Notes: generated from the letters alone by a model not told the origin. A stretch of 64,000 bases of DNA from Candidatus Eisenbacteria bacterium RBG_16_71_46 (GCA_001780165.1 MFFQ01000037.1:1-64000), one strand, 5' to 3'; numbered from the stretch's first letter, positions 45,048-55,654 are shown. Program-made: numbers and translations.

Positions 45048-46984
45048 GCGCCCTCCTCTCCCGTCACCCACTCGCTGACCCCGAGTCGCGAGGTCCACTC
45101 GAAGAACTCGGACAGCCCGGGACCACCGCTCGCGGCCCGGTCGGCGCCGAGCGCCACGCCGCACTCGAGCCACACCAGCCGCGCGATCTCGTCAACGGTG
45201 CGGCGACCGTCACACGCAAACCATGCCACATCGAGAGCGGCGCTGCCGCCCGGAACCGAAGCCTCGAAGCGCAGGAATGCCTCGCGCGCCTCGCGCGGGA
45301 GCTGCGCGTAGCCGGGAAGCCGGTGGCGCAGGAAGTCGAGCGGCGCGCCCACCCGACGCCGCGGTGTGGCGCCGCGCCGCTTCGCGTCCGCGGCCGGAAC
45401 CCCCGGATCCTCGCCCGCCACGCCTTCGGCGTCGCAAAACCGCTCGAAGGCCTCGACCGCCTCCCGGACCGCCACGGCCCCGGGATCGAGTCGCCGGCAG
45501 CTCTCGAGCGCGGTGCGCCCGCGCCATCGCTCGGCCGCGGCCGCGCGCGGCGCGTCGAGCCGGTCCAGCGCCGCCAGGCAGCGCCGGCGCGCGGCGCGGC
45601 CCACGACCCCCAGGAGCCATTCCGCCTGATCCGGACCCGCGGCGGCCAAGAAGCCGGCGTAGGTCGCGGCGCAGCGCGCGGCGAGCGCGAGTGAGCGCGG
45701 ATCCGTCTGGTCCGGGGTGTCGTGGGACGAGTGATAGAAACGGTCCGGCCATTGGATGAGCATCGGGCAGGGCACGCCGATCGCCGGGTCGATCAACACC
45801 GCGTGGTCGCTGCCCCCCGCGTAGGGCACCTCCGCCACGCGGGTGAGCGAGTAGTGACCGGGCCCGGAGTAGGTCGGCACCCAGTCGAGCGCCTCCGCCC
45901 GCACCCGCAGCAGCAGGTCCGAAGCGAAGCTCGCCGCGAAGCACGGCGGATGTTCCACCAGCAGCGTGCTGCCACAGCGATCCTGGGCTTCGCCCACCAT
46001 GTCGAGGTTGAGCGCCGCCAGCGTGCGCGCGGCGCGGTCGGGATCGGCCGCCAGCCAGGCGCAGGTCCCGGTCAGCTCCGGCACCCACAGAAAGCGCACC
46101 CCGCGCGGACCCGGCGGCAACTCGCCCCGATGACGCAGGCCGGCGAGCACGCGCGCGGTCTCGAGCACCGCGGCCGCGCCGGAGGCGTTGTCGTTGGCAC
46201 TCGGTCGCGGGTGGCAGAGGTGCGCCAGCAGCAGCACGTCGCCGGGGCCGCTCCCCGGCAGGCGGGCGGAGAGCAGGGGGATGCGCGTATCGAATTCCCG
46301 CGCGTCGATCTCGACCTCGAGCGCCAGCGGCTCGCCGACGCGCAGGCGCTCGCGCAGCCGGGTACCGCGCTCCGGGCTGACCACGAAGCCCCAGCCGCGC
46401 GGCTGGTCGCCGACCCACCAGAACGAGGTGTAGGGAATCGCGTCGCGCTCGTCGGACTCCTCGCGCACCGGGGGCAGGAGCCGCCGCCCATCGGTGAGCA
46501 GGCCGGCGGCCCCGCGCTCCACCACCGCGAGCTCGTGCACGCGGTGCACCGGTCCCGCAGCCAGCACCACCGCTCCGCGCACGTCGATCCCGTCATAGTG
46601 GGCGTCCTGGCTGCCGTCCGCCACCGCGACCAGCGGGTAGCGGCCGCGGGCGGAAGCACTGCGCAGTACCAGGGAGAGCGGCTCCGCCGCGTAGTCGCAA
46701 AGCGGTTCGCGGCCGGCGGCGCCGACCAGCGCGGCTTCGGCGCGGGTACAGGACCACCCGCGCGGCATCGGCACGCCCAGCGCGCGGGTGTGGCCGTCCC
46801 CCGGCACGTGCTCGACCTCGATCTCGAGACCCAGGGGCTCGAGCTGTCGCGCCATCCACGCCGCCGCCTCGTCGTAGCCGGGGCTGGCCTGCACGCGGTG
46901 AAAACCGGCGAGCGCGCGCACCGCTTCGAGCGCGCGCTCGCCCGAGACCTCGCGGCGCACGGCGCTCGACAGCGACTCGAACAT
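45011..46984 (-). CDS. DUF4910/M28-like aminopeptidase
   Basis: LAHLCHPRPSANDNASGAAAVLETARVL; VPELTGTCAWLA; LNLDMVGEAQD; GGSDHAVLIDPAIGVPCPMLIQWPDRFYHSSHDTPD. Confidence 0.88.
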   Translation of the reverse strand: MFESLSSAVRREVSGERALEAVRALAGFHRVQASPGYDEAAAWMARQLEPLGLEIEVEHVPGDGHTRALGVPMPRGWSCTRAEAALVGAAGREPLCDYAAEPLSLVLRSASARGRYPLVAVADGSQDAHYDGIDVRGAVVLAAGPVHRVHELAVVERGAAGLLTDGRRLLPPVREESDERDAIPYTSFWWVGDQPRGWGFVVSPERGTRLRERLRVGEPLALEVEIDAREFDTRIPLLSARLPGSGPGDVLLLAHLCHPRPSANDNASGAAAVLETARVLAGLRHRGELPPGPRGVRFLWVPELTGTCAWLAADPDRAARTLAALNLDMVGEAQDRCGSTLLVEHPPCFAASFASDLLLRVRAEALDWVPTYSGPGHYSLTRVAEVPYAGGSDHAVLIDPAIGVPCPMLIQWPDRFYHSSHDTPDQTDPRSLALAARCAATYAGFLAAAGPDQAEWLLGVVGRAARRRCLAALDRLDAPRAAAAERWRGRTALESCRRLDPGAVAVREAVEAFERFCDAEGVAGEDPGVPAADAKRRGATPRRRVGAPLDFLRHRLPGYAQLPREAREAFLRFEASVPGGSAALDVAWFACDGRRTVDEIARLVWLECGVALGADRAASGGPGLSEFFEWTSRLGVSEWVTGEEGAWSSSTPDTATR

Positions 46985-46995
46985 CGCGTTCTCCG

Positions 46996-48333
46996 TCAGT
47001 CGACCGGTGCGGCGGGTGCGCGGCGCGCCCGCAGCGTCAGGCCGAGGGCGAGCAGCAACGGCACGCCGAATTCGACCCAGCGCCAGGCGAGCGTCGGGTG
47101 GAAGTCGCGACCGAGAGCGGTGGTGGCGAACACGCCGTAGTTTAGGATCGCCGTAAAGGAAAGCAAAAGCCACGGCGGCGAGGGGCCGAGCGGCTCGAGC
47201 ATGAGGACCCAGCCCAGGTACCACGGATGCACCACGGGCGAGACCAGGGTACCGACCCGCAGCCCGAGCCGTGCGGCGGCCGCGGGCGCGCGCTCGCGCC
47301 ACCAGGCGTAGGCGAGCGCCGCCGCGACCAGCCCCAGCGCCGCGACGCGCGCGGGTCCGAATCCTCCGAGCAGGCGATCGAGGTAGAAGAAGCCCAGCTC
47401 GTTGTTGCGCCACGTGCCCCAGAAGGCGTTGAGGCCCGAGGCGGCGCCCCGAGTCTGGAGCCAGAACCAGCCGAGCCCGACCGCGAGCGTGACGAGCGCG
47501 ACCCAGCGCGCGCGCCACGGCCAGCGGCGCAGCAGGAATGGCAGCGCCAGGAGCGGCGCGAGCTTGACCAGTGCCGCCGCGGCGAGCGCCAGCGCCGAAG
47601 CCACCGGACGCGAATCGGCCAGCACCAGCGCCAGCGCGAGCCACAGCATCCCCGTGGGATCGTGGTGGCCGCTGCCCGCGTACTCGATCAGCACCAGCGG
47701 ATTCCACGCATAGACCAGCGCCGGCGCCGCGCTCCCGCCGCGGCGCCTCGCCCACCACGCCAGCACCGCGACCAGGGCCAGATCGTGGAGCACGACCCAG
47801 AGCTTGAACCCCCACACCGTGGGCACCACGCGCGCCACCAGCGCGAAGCCCGCTTCGGCCAGCGGCGGATAGATGGTGCTCAGCTCCTTGTGGTTGATGC
47901 GCGGGTAGATCACCGCGTCGCGCAGCGGCGCCAGCGCCGGGTCGAGCGGGCTCTGGCGGTAGGGATTGCCGCCGCTCGCCACGACGCGACCCTCCCAGAC
48001 GTAGCGGTAGATGTCGTCCGACAGCGACGGGGCGGCCGGGAACAGCGCCGCGCGGGTCGCCAGCGCCACCGCCAGCACCGCCAGCCCCACGTGGGGCAGG
48101 CGCGCGTAGCGCCGGAGTCCCCACAGCGCCAGCGCGTAGAAGCCGAAGGCCAGCGTGAACAGCCCCTGAAAGGCTCCGAGCCGCTGGAGCCAGCCCGGCA
48201 TCGCGCCGAGCAGCGCCATGGTGAGGGTGAGGCCGGCGCCGATGCCGGCCAACTCGAGCGCGGGACCCATCGCGCTGGGGCCCAAGCCCGCGCCGCCCTG
48301 GATCATGCGCAGCGGCGGACGCGGCCGGGTCAA
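46996..48333 (-). CDS. Polytopic membrane glycosyltransferase (GT87/DUF2029-type mannosyltransferase-like)
   Basis: PSLSDDIYRYVWEGRVVASGGNPYRQSPLDP; multiple TM helices; NPLVLIEYAGSGHHDP. Confidence 0.82.
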   Translation of the reverse strand: MTRPRPPLRMIQGGAGLGPSAMGPALELAGIGAGLTLTMALLGAMPGWLQRLGAFQGLFTLAFGFYALALWGLRRYARLPHVGLAVLAVALATRAALFPAAPSLSDDIYRYVWEGRVVASGGNPYRQSPLDPALAPLRDAVIYPRINHKELSTIYPPLAEAGFALVARVVPTVWGFKLWVVLHDLALVAVLAWWARRRGGSAAPALVYAWNPLVLIEYAGSGHHDPTGMLWLALALVLADSRPVASALALAAAALVKLAPLLALPFLLRRWPWRARWVALVTLAVGLGWFWLQTRGAASGLNAFWGTWRNNELGFFYLDRLLGGFGPARVAALGLVAAALAYAWWRERAPAAAARLGLRVGTLVSPVVHPWYLGWVLMLEPLGPSPPWLLLSFTAILNYGVFATTALGRDFHPTLAWRWVEFGVPLLLALGLTLRARRAPAAPVD

Positions 48334-48340
48334 CGACGGC

Positions 48341-50545
48341 CTATCGGGCGGCGGGAACGGTCACGCGGGTGGCGCGCGTGGCGGAGTTCCCCGCCAGATC
48401 CACCGCTCTCACGCTGACGGTGTGGGCGCCGGCGGCTACGGCCGGCAGCGTCAGCTCGAAGCTCGCCGTGCGCGCGTCCGTCAGTCCACCCACCGGCGTG
48501 ACCGCCCGCCAGTCGCCGTCGTCGAGCGAAACCTCGATCCGCGACAGCGGGCTGAGGGCGTCCTCGGCGCGCCCGCGCACGCGCACCGCGGCCGCCGCCC
48601 CCTGGGCGTCGAGTGCCACCACCTCGGGCGACGTGTTGTCCACGGTGAACGGATCGCTCAGCGCCTCGGCGCTGCGCTCCTCGCCCACCGCGTTGCCGCC
48701 GGCGTCGGAGCCGATGACGCGCAGGCGGTAGCGACCGTTCGGCAGGGCGCGCGTGTCCCAGGTGTAGGCGGTGGCGTCGAGGTCCTTCTCGAGCGTGATC
48801 CACTGCCCGTTGTCCTCGTCGCGGATCGCGAGGGCGTACAGGAGCGGGTCGCCGTTGGGATCGCTGCCGGTCCACTGCACGGTGCGCAGCCCGCGCGCCC
48901 ACATCGGCAGCGCGCGAAGCTCCTGGGGCGTGCTCGGACTCTTCAGCGAGTACTCGACCTTCTGGCCGCTCGGCAGGTTCTGGGTGACGGGCTCGGCGCG
49001 CGGCAGCAGCCCGCCCTCGCTGAAGCCCTGGCCCTGCGGGGCGATGACGACGTTGTCCACCCTCGGCGGGAGGTTGTTCTCGCGCCAGGCGGCCTCGACC
49101 GCGGCGATCCGGGGATCCCCCCCGGCCAACGTCACCTTCCACTGTAGGTACCGCGCAGGGGGCGAGGCGATGCGCAGGCCCTCGGCGGACGCGGGGCCGC
49201 CCTCCCAGGCGCTCCAGGTGGTGTCGGGCTCCTCGGTGTTGCCGCTGCGGGTGCGCAGCTCGACCCGCGCGCCGCCGGCGCGTCCCTCCCAGCGCACGCG
49301 TCCGAAGCGCGCGATGCGCCGGGCGTCGGAGACCGGCGCCTCCAGCTCGCCGCGCGCCGCCCGGCCGGGGCCCAATCGCCACAGCGAGCCGGGGTTCGAG
49401 CCGGCGGCGTAGACGGTGCCGTCGCCGCCCACCGCGAGTGCGGTGATCTGCCCCCCGGGTGCGGCCAGCCACTGCGTGGCGCGGTTGGCGTCCTCGAGCA
49501 GGAAGACGGCGGCACGGTTGCCGGTCGCGACCACGATCCCGCCCGCGCCCGGGGCGAGCGCGAACACGAAAGGTTGCGGCGAACTCCACCATGCCACCGC
49601 GGAGCTGTCGGGCACGATGCGGTAGACCCTCGCCCGGCCCCCGCTGACCGGGCTGCGCACCGGCTCGGGCGACTCCTCGTCGCCATCGCTCTCCGCGTCG
49701 GGGTCACCGGCCCCGGTCTTCGCCGCGGCACGCTCCGCCGGCCGCGGGCTCACCGCCGAGGCGCTGAGCCCCGCGGCGTAGAGCGCCCCGTCCGCTCCCA
49801 CCGCCAGCGAACGCACCTCTTCCTCGGACGCGTCGAACAGCGTGCGCGCCGTGCCGTCGGCGCGGACCTGGACGACGGTGCCGCGGGAATCGCCCCCCGC
49901 GTAGACCCCACCCCGGCCGTCGGACAAGAGCGACACCAGGTTGCTCTCCTCGGTGTCGAGCAGCACGCGCGCGGCGCCGCGCTCGATGCGCAGCAAGCGG
50001 CCGCGGGTGCCGGTCGCCGCGTACCACGCGCCCCGGCCGGCCGGGGCCAGCCCCCACACGTAGCGCTCGCCGGTGCGCGCAAGCAGCGCCGTGTCCCCGC
50101 GCGCGCCGACGCGATAGATCAGGCCCGCGGGGGCGGTGCCTGCGACCAGCCCGTCGCCGTCCGCCGCCAGGGACAGCACCTGGCCGACCGGCAGCCGCAC
50201 CCAGGGCCGGATGCCGCCGGATGCGGTCCAGCGGTCGATGCGGCCGTTCTCCCCGCCGAGCGCCACCGACCCGTCCTCGAGCACCGCCAGCGCCCACACG
50301 ATGTCCAGCGAGTCGGCGGACGTCACGGAGGCGGCGGGGCCGAGCTCGAGCGCCCCGTCCGGGCGCACCACCACGCCGCGCGACTCCGCCCCGGCGTAGT
50401 CGGCGGGGGAGCTGGAGATCCACCATTGCGTGTCGGACCCACGCGCGGCCGCTCCCGCGATGCAGCTCCAGACCAGCGCCAGTGCCATCGCCGCGCGCCG
50501 CGCCGCGCAGCGCTCCCGAACCCGATCCGCCTTCTTGTCCGACAC
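48341..50545 (-). CDS. Secreted beta-propeller protein with Ig-like C-terminal domains
   Basis: GTG start (VSDKKADRV) with signal peptide; repeated propeller blades (GLVAGTAPAGLIYRV, GVYAGGDSRGTVVQV, GALYAAGLS, TVYAAGSNPGSLWRL); C-terminal AGAHTVSVRAVDLAGNSATRAT. Confidence 0.8.
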   Translation of the reverse strand: MSDKKADRVRERCAARRAAMALALVWSCIAGAAARGSDTQWWISSSPADYAGAESRGVVVRPDGALELGPAASVTSADSLDIVWALAVLEDGSVALGGENGRIDRWTASGGIRPWVRLPVGQVLSLAADGDGLVAGTAPAGLIYRVGARGDTALLARTGERYVWGLAPAGRGAWYAATGTRGRLLRIERGAARVLLDTEESNLVSLLSDGRGGVYAGGDSRGTVVQVRADGTARTLFDASEEEVRSLAVGADGALYAAGLSASAVSPRPAERAAAKTGAGDPDAESDGDEESPEPVRSPVSGGRARVYRIVPDSSAVAWWSSPQPFVFALAPGAGGIVVATGNRAAVFLLEDANRATQWLAAPGGQITALAVGGDGTVYAAGSNPGSLWRLGPGRAARGELEAPVSDARRIARFGRVRWEGRAGGARVELRTRSGNTEEPDTTWSAWEGGPASAEGLRIASPPARYLQWKVTLAGGDPRIAAVEAAWRENNLPPRVDNVVIAPQGQGFSEGGLLPRAEPVTQNLPSGQKVEYSLKSPSTPQELRALPMWARGLRTVQWTGSDPNGDPLLYALAIRDEDNGQWITLEKDLDATAYTWDTRALPNGRYRLRVIGSDAGGNAVGEERSAEALSDPFTVDNTSPEVVALDAQGAAAAVRVRGRAEDALSPLSRIEVSLDDGDWRAVTPVGGLTDARTASFELTLPAVAAGAHTVSVRAVDLAGNSATRATRVTVPAAR

Positions 50546-50559
50546 GCGCCCTCCCCCGC

Positions 50560-52377
50560 TCACGGAGCTTGATCGTCCACGGTCACCGACAACATCAGTT
50601 CGCCCTGCACCGGCCCGCCCAGCGCCAGGCGACGCTCGTCGAGCCACGCGGTGTCTCCGCGCCGTGCGGCATCGCCGGCGCGCTGGTCGCTGGCGAGCAG
50701 CGTGAGCGCCGACACGGGCAGCTCGGGATAGTCCCGCCCGTCGCTCGTCACCTCCGGGGCGGTCGCGAGCAGGGCCGCATACAGCGCTGCGGTCGAACGC
50801 AGCGCGCCGAGGCGACTCCAGGCGTCGTCGAACGAGGTCGGCCGGAAGTGGCCCGGCGCGTGCTGTGCCTCGTAGCGCGTCAGCTCGGCCCCGCCGCCCA
50901 GCCACAGCCGGTAGCGGCCCTCGGGCGCCTCCTCCGGGACCCGGAGCGTGAGCACGCGGACCTCGCGGCCCCCGCGCCACGGCTCGAGCTCGCAGCGCAC
51001 CCGCACCTCGCCGCCGGGGCGCACCGCCGGGTCGAGCACCTGCGCGGCGCGCAGCGTCCAGCGCTCGCGGCCGGGATCGACCTCGACGTCCACCGCGATG
51101 CTGTCGAGCGCCAGCGACTGAAACGGGTTTCCGAACAGGAAGGCGAGCGGGGACACCAGGCCCGCCGCCATCTCGCGCGGGGGCGAATCGCCGGCCGCCA
51201 CGTCCGACAGCGTCAGCGGCGGGGCTGCGGGGCGATAGAGCCGCATGGTCCAGCGCAGCGTCTGGTTGCCGCCCCGGCTTCCGGACTCGAGCACGCTGTT
51301 GGTGGTCGCGATCCCCACCAGGGTCGGCGCCAGCGCGCGGTCCTCGATGCTCGCGAAATGGAACGCCCGGCGCCCCTCGGGCGCGCGAATCGTCACGGCG
51401 ACCGGCAGCATCCGCGCCACGCCGCCGATGCGGCCGCCGAGGGCCGTGCGGCGATCCTGGGTCACCACCCCCGCCGGCTGCCCCGGCATGCCGAGCTTGA
51501 ACGAGTTCAGGTCGCTGGCGATGACCGTCGCGATCGTGGCGCTGGAGAGCGGCATGCGCACGTCGCCGGACTGGAAGAACGGGTGGCCGAAGATCAGCAC
51601 CCGGTCACCGTCGCGGTAGGTCAGCGTGCCGATCGCGGAGAGCCGCAGGTCACCGCTCAGCAGGTCCACCGCGACCGCCGAGCCCGGAACCAGCGAGTCC
51701 GCCGGGGGCCCGCCGCCGGGTGAGCGGCCTCCCGGCACGGCGTTGAATCCGAAGGGCGCGAGCCAGCGCCCGACGGATTCGAGCGCGCCGGGGTTGAGAC
51801 CGCTGCAGGCGAGCGGCAGCGGCAGCGGCGCCGGCCCGCGCGCGGCCACGGTGCCCGCGGGCGCCGTGGGGGTCTCCGCCGGCGCGTCGCTCCAGCTCAG
51901 GCCGCGAAAGGTCACGCCGGTGCTGCGTCCCGGGACGTCCACGCCGCTCGGACCCGCGCTCCCGCCCGGGCCCGCGGCGCTCTTGAGGTCGAGCACCTCG
52001 AGCATCTCGCCGATCGGTGTGATGCCGAAGACCGGTTCGCGCATGAAGGGCCAGCCCGAGGACAGCGCGCCGATCAGCCGGCCATCCACGTAGACCGGAG
52101 AGCCGCTCATGCCCTGCGCCACTCCCGTGCGCACGACGCGCTCGGAGGTGGCGCGGGCCAGGATCATGTCGCCCGAGACCGGCCCGCCCCGAAGCACGCC
52201 CACGATCACGGCGGCGAAGGTGTCGACCCGGGTGCCCTCGAAGACGGTCCGGACCACCGCCCGCTGCCCCGGACGCAGCGCGTCCGGCCCCAGCGTCGGG
52301 ACGTCCGCGGCCGCCGCCGCCGCGAGCAGCAGCGCGCCCGAGGCGATGGCGAGGGAAAGCGGCAATCGTGGGAGCAC
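50560..52377 (-). CDS. SpoIVB-like peptidase S55 domain protein, secreted
   Basis: GQRAVVRTVFEGTRVDTFAAVIVGVLRGG; GVAQGMSGSPVYVDGRLIGALSSGWPF; DRVLIFGHPFFQSGDVRMPLSSATI. Confidence 0.88.
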   Translation of the reverse strand: MLPRLPLSLAIASGALLLAAAAAADVPTLGPDALRPGQRAVVRTVFEGTRVDTFAAVIVGVLRGGPVSGDMILARATSERVVRTGVAQGMSGSPVYVDGRLIGALSSGWPFMREPVFGITPIGEMLEVLDLKSAAGPGGSAGPSGVDVPGRSTGVTFRGLSWSDAPAETPTAPAGTVAARGPAPLPLPLACSGLNPGALESVGRWLAPFGFNAVPGGRSPGGGPPADSLVPGSAVAVDLLSGDLRLSAIGTLTYRDGDRVLIFGHPFFQSGDVRMPLSSATIATVIASDLNSFKLGMPGQPAGVVTQDRRTALGGRIGGVARMLPVAVTIRAPEGRRAFHFASIEDRALAPTLVGIATTNSVLESGSRGGNQTLRWTMRLYRPAAPPLTLSDVAAGDSPPREMAAGLVSPLAFLFGNPFQSLALDSIAVDVEVDPGRERWTLRAAQVLDPAVRPGGEVRVRCELEPWRGGREVRVLTLRVPEEAPEGRYRLWLGGGAELTRYEAQHAPGHFRPTSFDDAWSRLGALRSTAALYAALLATAPEVTSDGRDYPELPVSALTLLASDQRAGDAARRGDTAWLDERRLALGGPVQGELMLSVTVDDQAP

Positions 52378-52524
52378 GGCGCGGGACTATAGCAGCGGCC
52401 GCGAAGCGCTCCAACCACCGCCGCGCGCACCCGACGATGCGCGGTCGCGGGGCGCCGCGATCCCCGGGGGCTCGAGGCCGCGGCGCTTGAAGTGCCGGCG
52501 CGCAAGCCGGTAGAGTCGCCGGTC

Positions 52525-54378
52525 ATGCCCTCGCCCATCCTCGACCGTCTCGCCCGCGGCCCGCTGCTGGCCGACGGCGCCATGGGCACGCTGCTCTACG
52601 AGCGCGGTGTTCCCTTCTCCGAGAGCTTCGACGGTCTCAACCTGACCAAGCCCACGCTGGTCGAGTCCGTGCACCGCGACTACCTCGCGGCGGGCGCCGA
52701 GCTGATCGAAACCAACACCTTCGGCACCAACGCGATACGCCTCGCCGCTCACGGGCTGGACGACAAGGTGCGCGTGATCGCCCGCCAGGGCGCCAAGACC
52801 GCGCGCGCCGCCCGCGAGATCGTCGGCGTGGACGCGTTCGTCGCGGGCTCGATCGGTCCGCTGGGCAAGCCGCTGGTGCCGTTCGGCCAGATCACGACCG
52901 CGGATGCCGAGCGCTTCTTCCACGCCGCGGCCGAGGGCCTGCTCGAAGGCGGCTGCGACTGCTTCATCCTCGAGACCTTCCAGGACCTCAACGAGATCCT
53001 GGCCGCGCTGCGCTCGGTGCGGCGCGTCTCGCTCGGACTGCCCGTGATCGCGCAGATGACCTTCGGCCAGGACGGCAAGACCCTCTACGGCCACACGCCG
53101 ACGCTGGCGGTGGGCGCGCTCAAGCAGGCCGGTGCGAACGTCGTCGGGGTGAACTGCGGCGTGGGCCCGCAGGCCACGCTCGAGGTCCTCGAGGAGGTGC
53201 TCGCGGCCGCCGGGGACACGCCGGTCTCGGCGATGCCCAACGCCGGCCTGCCGCAGTTCATGGACGGGCGCTTCCTCTACCTGGCGAGCCCCGAGTACTT
53301 CGCCGAGTTCGCCGCGCGCGCCGTGGATCTGGGCGTGCGGATCGTCGGCGGCTGCTGCGGAACGACGCCGGCGCACACCCGCGCGATGCGCGAGCGCCTG
53401 AGCTCGCATCTGCCGGCGGAAAAACTCGCGCCCGGCGCCGAGATCCGCGTGATCGAGGCGGCACCCGCCCCGGTCGAGCTCCCGCTCACCAGCGAGGAGC
53501 CGGTGCTGCTCAAGGCGCTGCGGCAGAAGTTCGTGGTGAGCGTCGAGATCGATCCGCCGCGCGGCATCAATACCCGCAAGGTGATGGAGGGCGCCGAGCT
53601 CATGGTGCGGCGCGGCGTGGACGCGATCAACATCGCGGACTCGCCGATGGCGCGCATCCGCATGAGCAACATGGCGCTCGCCTACCAGATCCACACCCAC
53701 TTTCCGCGGATCGAGATCATCCTCCATTTCACCACCCGCGACCGCAACCTCATGGGCCTGCAGAGCGACCTGCTGGGCTCGCACGCCCTCGGCCTGCGGA
53801 ACATCCTGTGCCTTACCGGCGATCCGCCGAGCCTGGGCGACTATCCCAACGCCACCGCGGTGTTCGACACCGACGCCACCGGGCTGATGCGCATCGTCCG
53901 CCGCATGAACCAGGGCACCGACCTCGCCGGCAGCTCGATCGGCGCGGCGACGCGCTTCGCCTTCGGCTGCGGCGTCAATCCGACCGCCGACGACCTCGAT
54001 CACGAGTTCGAGCGGGTGAGGCGCAAGCTCGAGGCGGAGCCGCAATTCGTCATGACCCAGCCGGTCTTCGAACTGGAGTGCTGGGAGCGCTTCGTCACGC
54101 GGCTGAGCGGGCTCACCGACATCCCGATCCTGATCGGGGTCCTGCCGCTGCAGTCCTTCCGCCACGCGGAGTTCCTCCACAACGAGGTTCCCGGCATCCA
54201 GGTCCCCGACTGGATCCGGGAGCGGATGCACGCCGCCGGCAGCGAGGGGCAGCGGGTGGGCGTCGAGCTGGCGCGCGATCTCCTGGCCAAATGCAAGTCC
54301 ATGGCCAACGGCGTCTACCTCATGCCGTCCTTCGGCCGCTACGAGAACTGTCTCGAAGTCCTGGAGGGTGTCTCATGA
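52525..54378 (+). CDS. Bifunctional homocysteine S-methyltransferase / methylenetetrahydrofolate reductase
   Basis: LLADGAMGTLLYERGVPFSESFDGLN; VRIVGGCCGTTPAHTRAM; then MetF-like VSVEIDPPRGINTRKVMEGAELM...NILCLTGDPPSLGDYPNA. Confidence 0.95.
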   Translation: MPSPILDRLARGPLLADGAMGTLLYERGVPFSESFDGLNLTKPTLVESVHRDYLAAGAELIETNTFGTNAIRLAAHGLDDKVRVIARQGAKTARAAREIVGVDAFVAGSIGPLGKPLVPFGQITTADAERFFHAAAEGLLEGGCDCFILETFQDLNEILAALRSVRRVSLGLPVIAQMTFGQDGKTLYGHTPTLAVGALKQAGANVVGVNCGVGPQATLEVLEEVLAAAGDTPVSAMPNAGLPQFMDGRFLYLASPEYFAEFAARAVDLGVRIVGGCCGTTPAHTRAMRERLSSHLPAEKLAPGAEIRVIEAAPAPVELPLTSEEPVLLKALRQKFVVSVEIDPPRGINTRKVMEGAELMVRRGVDAINIADSPMARIRMSNMALAYQIHTHFPRIEIILHFTTRDRNLMGLQSDLLGSHALGLRNILCLTGDPPSLGDYPNATAVFDTDATGLMRIVRRMNQGTDLAGSSIGAATRFAFGCGVNPTADDLDHEFERVRRKLEAEPQFVMTQPVFELECWERFVTRLSGLTDIPILIGVLPLQSFRHAEFLHNEVPGIQVPDWIRERMHAAGSEGQRVGVELARDLLAKCKSMANGVYLMPSFGRYENCLEVLEGVS

Positions 54379-54716
54379 GCCACCTGCTCTACTTCCTGGT
54401 GATGGCGGCGGCGATGCTCGGCCTGTCGCGCGTGATGCCCGGCTTTCAGTTGAACGGGTGGATCCCCGCGATCTTCGCCGCGGTGGTGCTGGCGGTGGTC
54501 AACACCCTGGTGAAACCGATCCTGTTCATCCTGACGCTGCCCCTCACGATCGTCACGCTCGGGCTGTTCCTGCTGGTGCTCAACGCCGTCATGCTGTGGC
54601 TCACGGCGCTCCTGGTGCCCGGCTTCCACATTCGCGGCATGGGTACCACGCTGGTCGCGGCACTGGTCCTGGCCGCCGTGAGCGTGGTCTGGAAGGCCGC
54701 CACGACCGAGCCATGA
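54375..54716 (+). CDS. Phage holin family 4 (DUF360-like) membrane protein
   Basis: MLGLSRVMPGFQLNGWIPAIFAAVVLAVVNTLVKPILFILTLPLTIVTLGLFLLVLNAVMLWLTALLVPGF. Confidence 0.92.
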   Translation: MSHLLYFLVMAAAMLGLSRVMPGFQLNGWIPAIFAAVVLAVVNTLVKPILFILTLPLTIVTLGLFLLVLNAVMLWLTALLVPGFHIRGMGTTLVAALVLAAVSVVWKAATTEP

Positions 54717-55579
54717 ACGACACCCCGCCCCCTGCCGGCTTCGGCCGCCGGCTAGGCGGCGCGCTGCTCGCGGGCGCACTGCTCGCCGCCCTCGTCACCG
54801 TCGCGGCGGGATTCCTGATCGACGCGGTGGGCCGCGTCCTTCGCGCGCCCGGGACCGCGGATGCCTACCGCCGCTTCCTCGCCGGCGGCGGCTGGGCGTG
54901 GCTGCCCGCCTGGGGGGCGGCGCTCGGGGCGGCGTGGGCGCTGCGCTGGGCGTCGAGCGGGCGCCAGCGCGTCGCGGCGGCACTCCTCGCCCTGGCCCTC
55001 GCGGTGCTGCCCGTGGTTTGGCGTCCGGCACTGCCGGCGCTCGACCCCGAGGAGCACCCGCGCACCGCGGCGGCCAAGGCCCGCGCCCTGCGGCGCTGGA
55101 GCTTCCGCTCCCCCGCCACCGTGCGCCGCGTGCTCGAGCTGTCGCGCGACCCCGACGCCAGGGTGCGCGAGCAGGCGGTCCTCACCCTCGGCGTCAACCT
55201 CATCGTGTCCGACATCGAGCGCGCCACGCCGGGCCGGCCGTCGCGGTACGCGGATCTGCCGCTGCGCGACAGCCTGCGCGTGCGGCTGCTCGAGGAGCTG
55301 GAAGACCCGGTCGAGGCGATCCGCGCCGAAGCGGCGCGCGCGCTGTGGAAGGCGCCGCGCGCCTTCGGCCGCCAGCCCGCGGCCGCCGAGACGCTCGCCG
55401 CGGTGCTGCGGCGTGCCGCGCGCTCGGGAAGCGTCGAGCGCCTGGCGTGGCTGGCGCTCGACGCGGCGGGCGGCGAGCCCGAGCCACGCCTGCGCGCGGC
55501 GGCGGCCGAGTTCGCCGCCGCGACGCGCGACTCGGACCTGGCGCGCGCCGCCCGGCGCGCCGCGTTCGGCCCTCGCTAG
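54713..55579 (+). CDS. HEAT-repeat membrane protein
   Basis: N-terminal TM helices; VRRVLELSRDPDARVREQAVLTLG; LLEELEDPVEAIRAEAARALW. Confidence 0.7.
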   Translation: MNDTPPPAGFGRRLGGALLAGALLAALVTVAAGFLIDAVGRVLRAPGTADAYRRFLAGGGWAWLPAWGAALGAAWALRWASSGRQRVAAALLALALAVLPVVWRPALPALDPEEHPRTAAAKARALRRWSFRSPATVRRVLELSRDPDARVREQAVLTLGVNLIVSDIERATPGRPSRYADLPLRDSLRVRLLEELEDPVEAIRAEAARALWKAPRAFGRQPAAAETLAAVLRRAARSGSVERLAWLALDAAGGEPEPRLRAAAAEFAAATRDSDLARAARRAAFGPR

Positions 55580-55654
55580 GCGAAGTTGGGCTAGCGGAGG
55601 TAGAATGAAGTCCTCCCGCTTGACTCGAGCGGACGGGAGGAAAGGCAGGTCGCC

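Noticed and set aside
52378-52524. Possible SAM/cobalamin/THF riboswitch upstream of the homocysteine methyltransferase gene
   Set aside because: No recognisable riboswitch core motifs in the ~147-bp divergent intergenic region.
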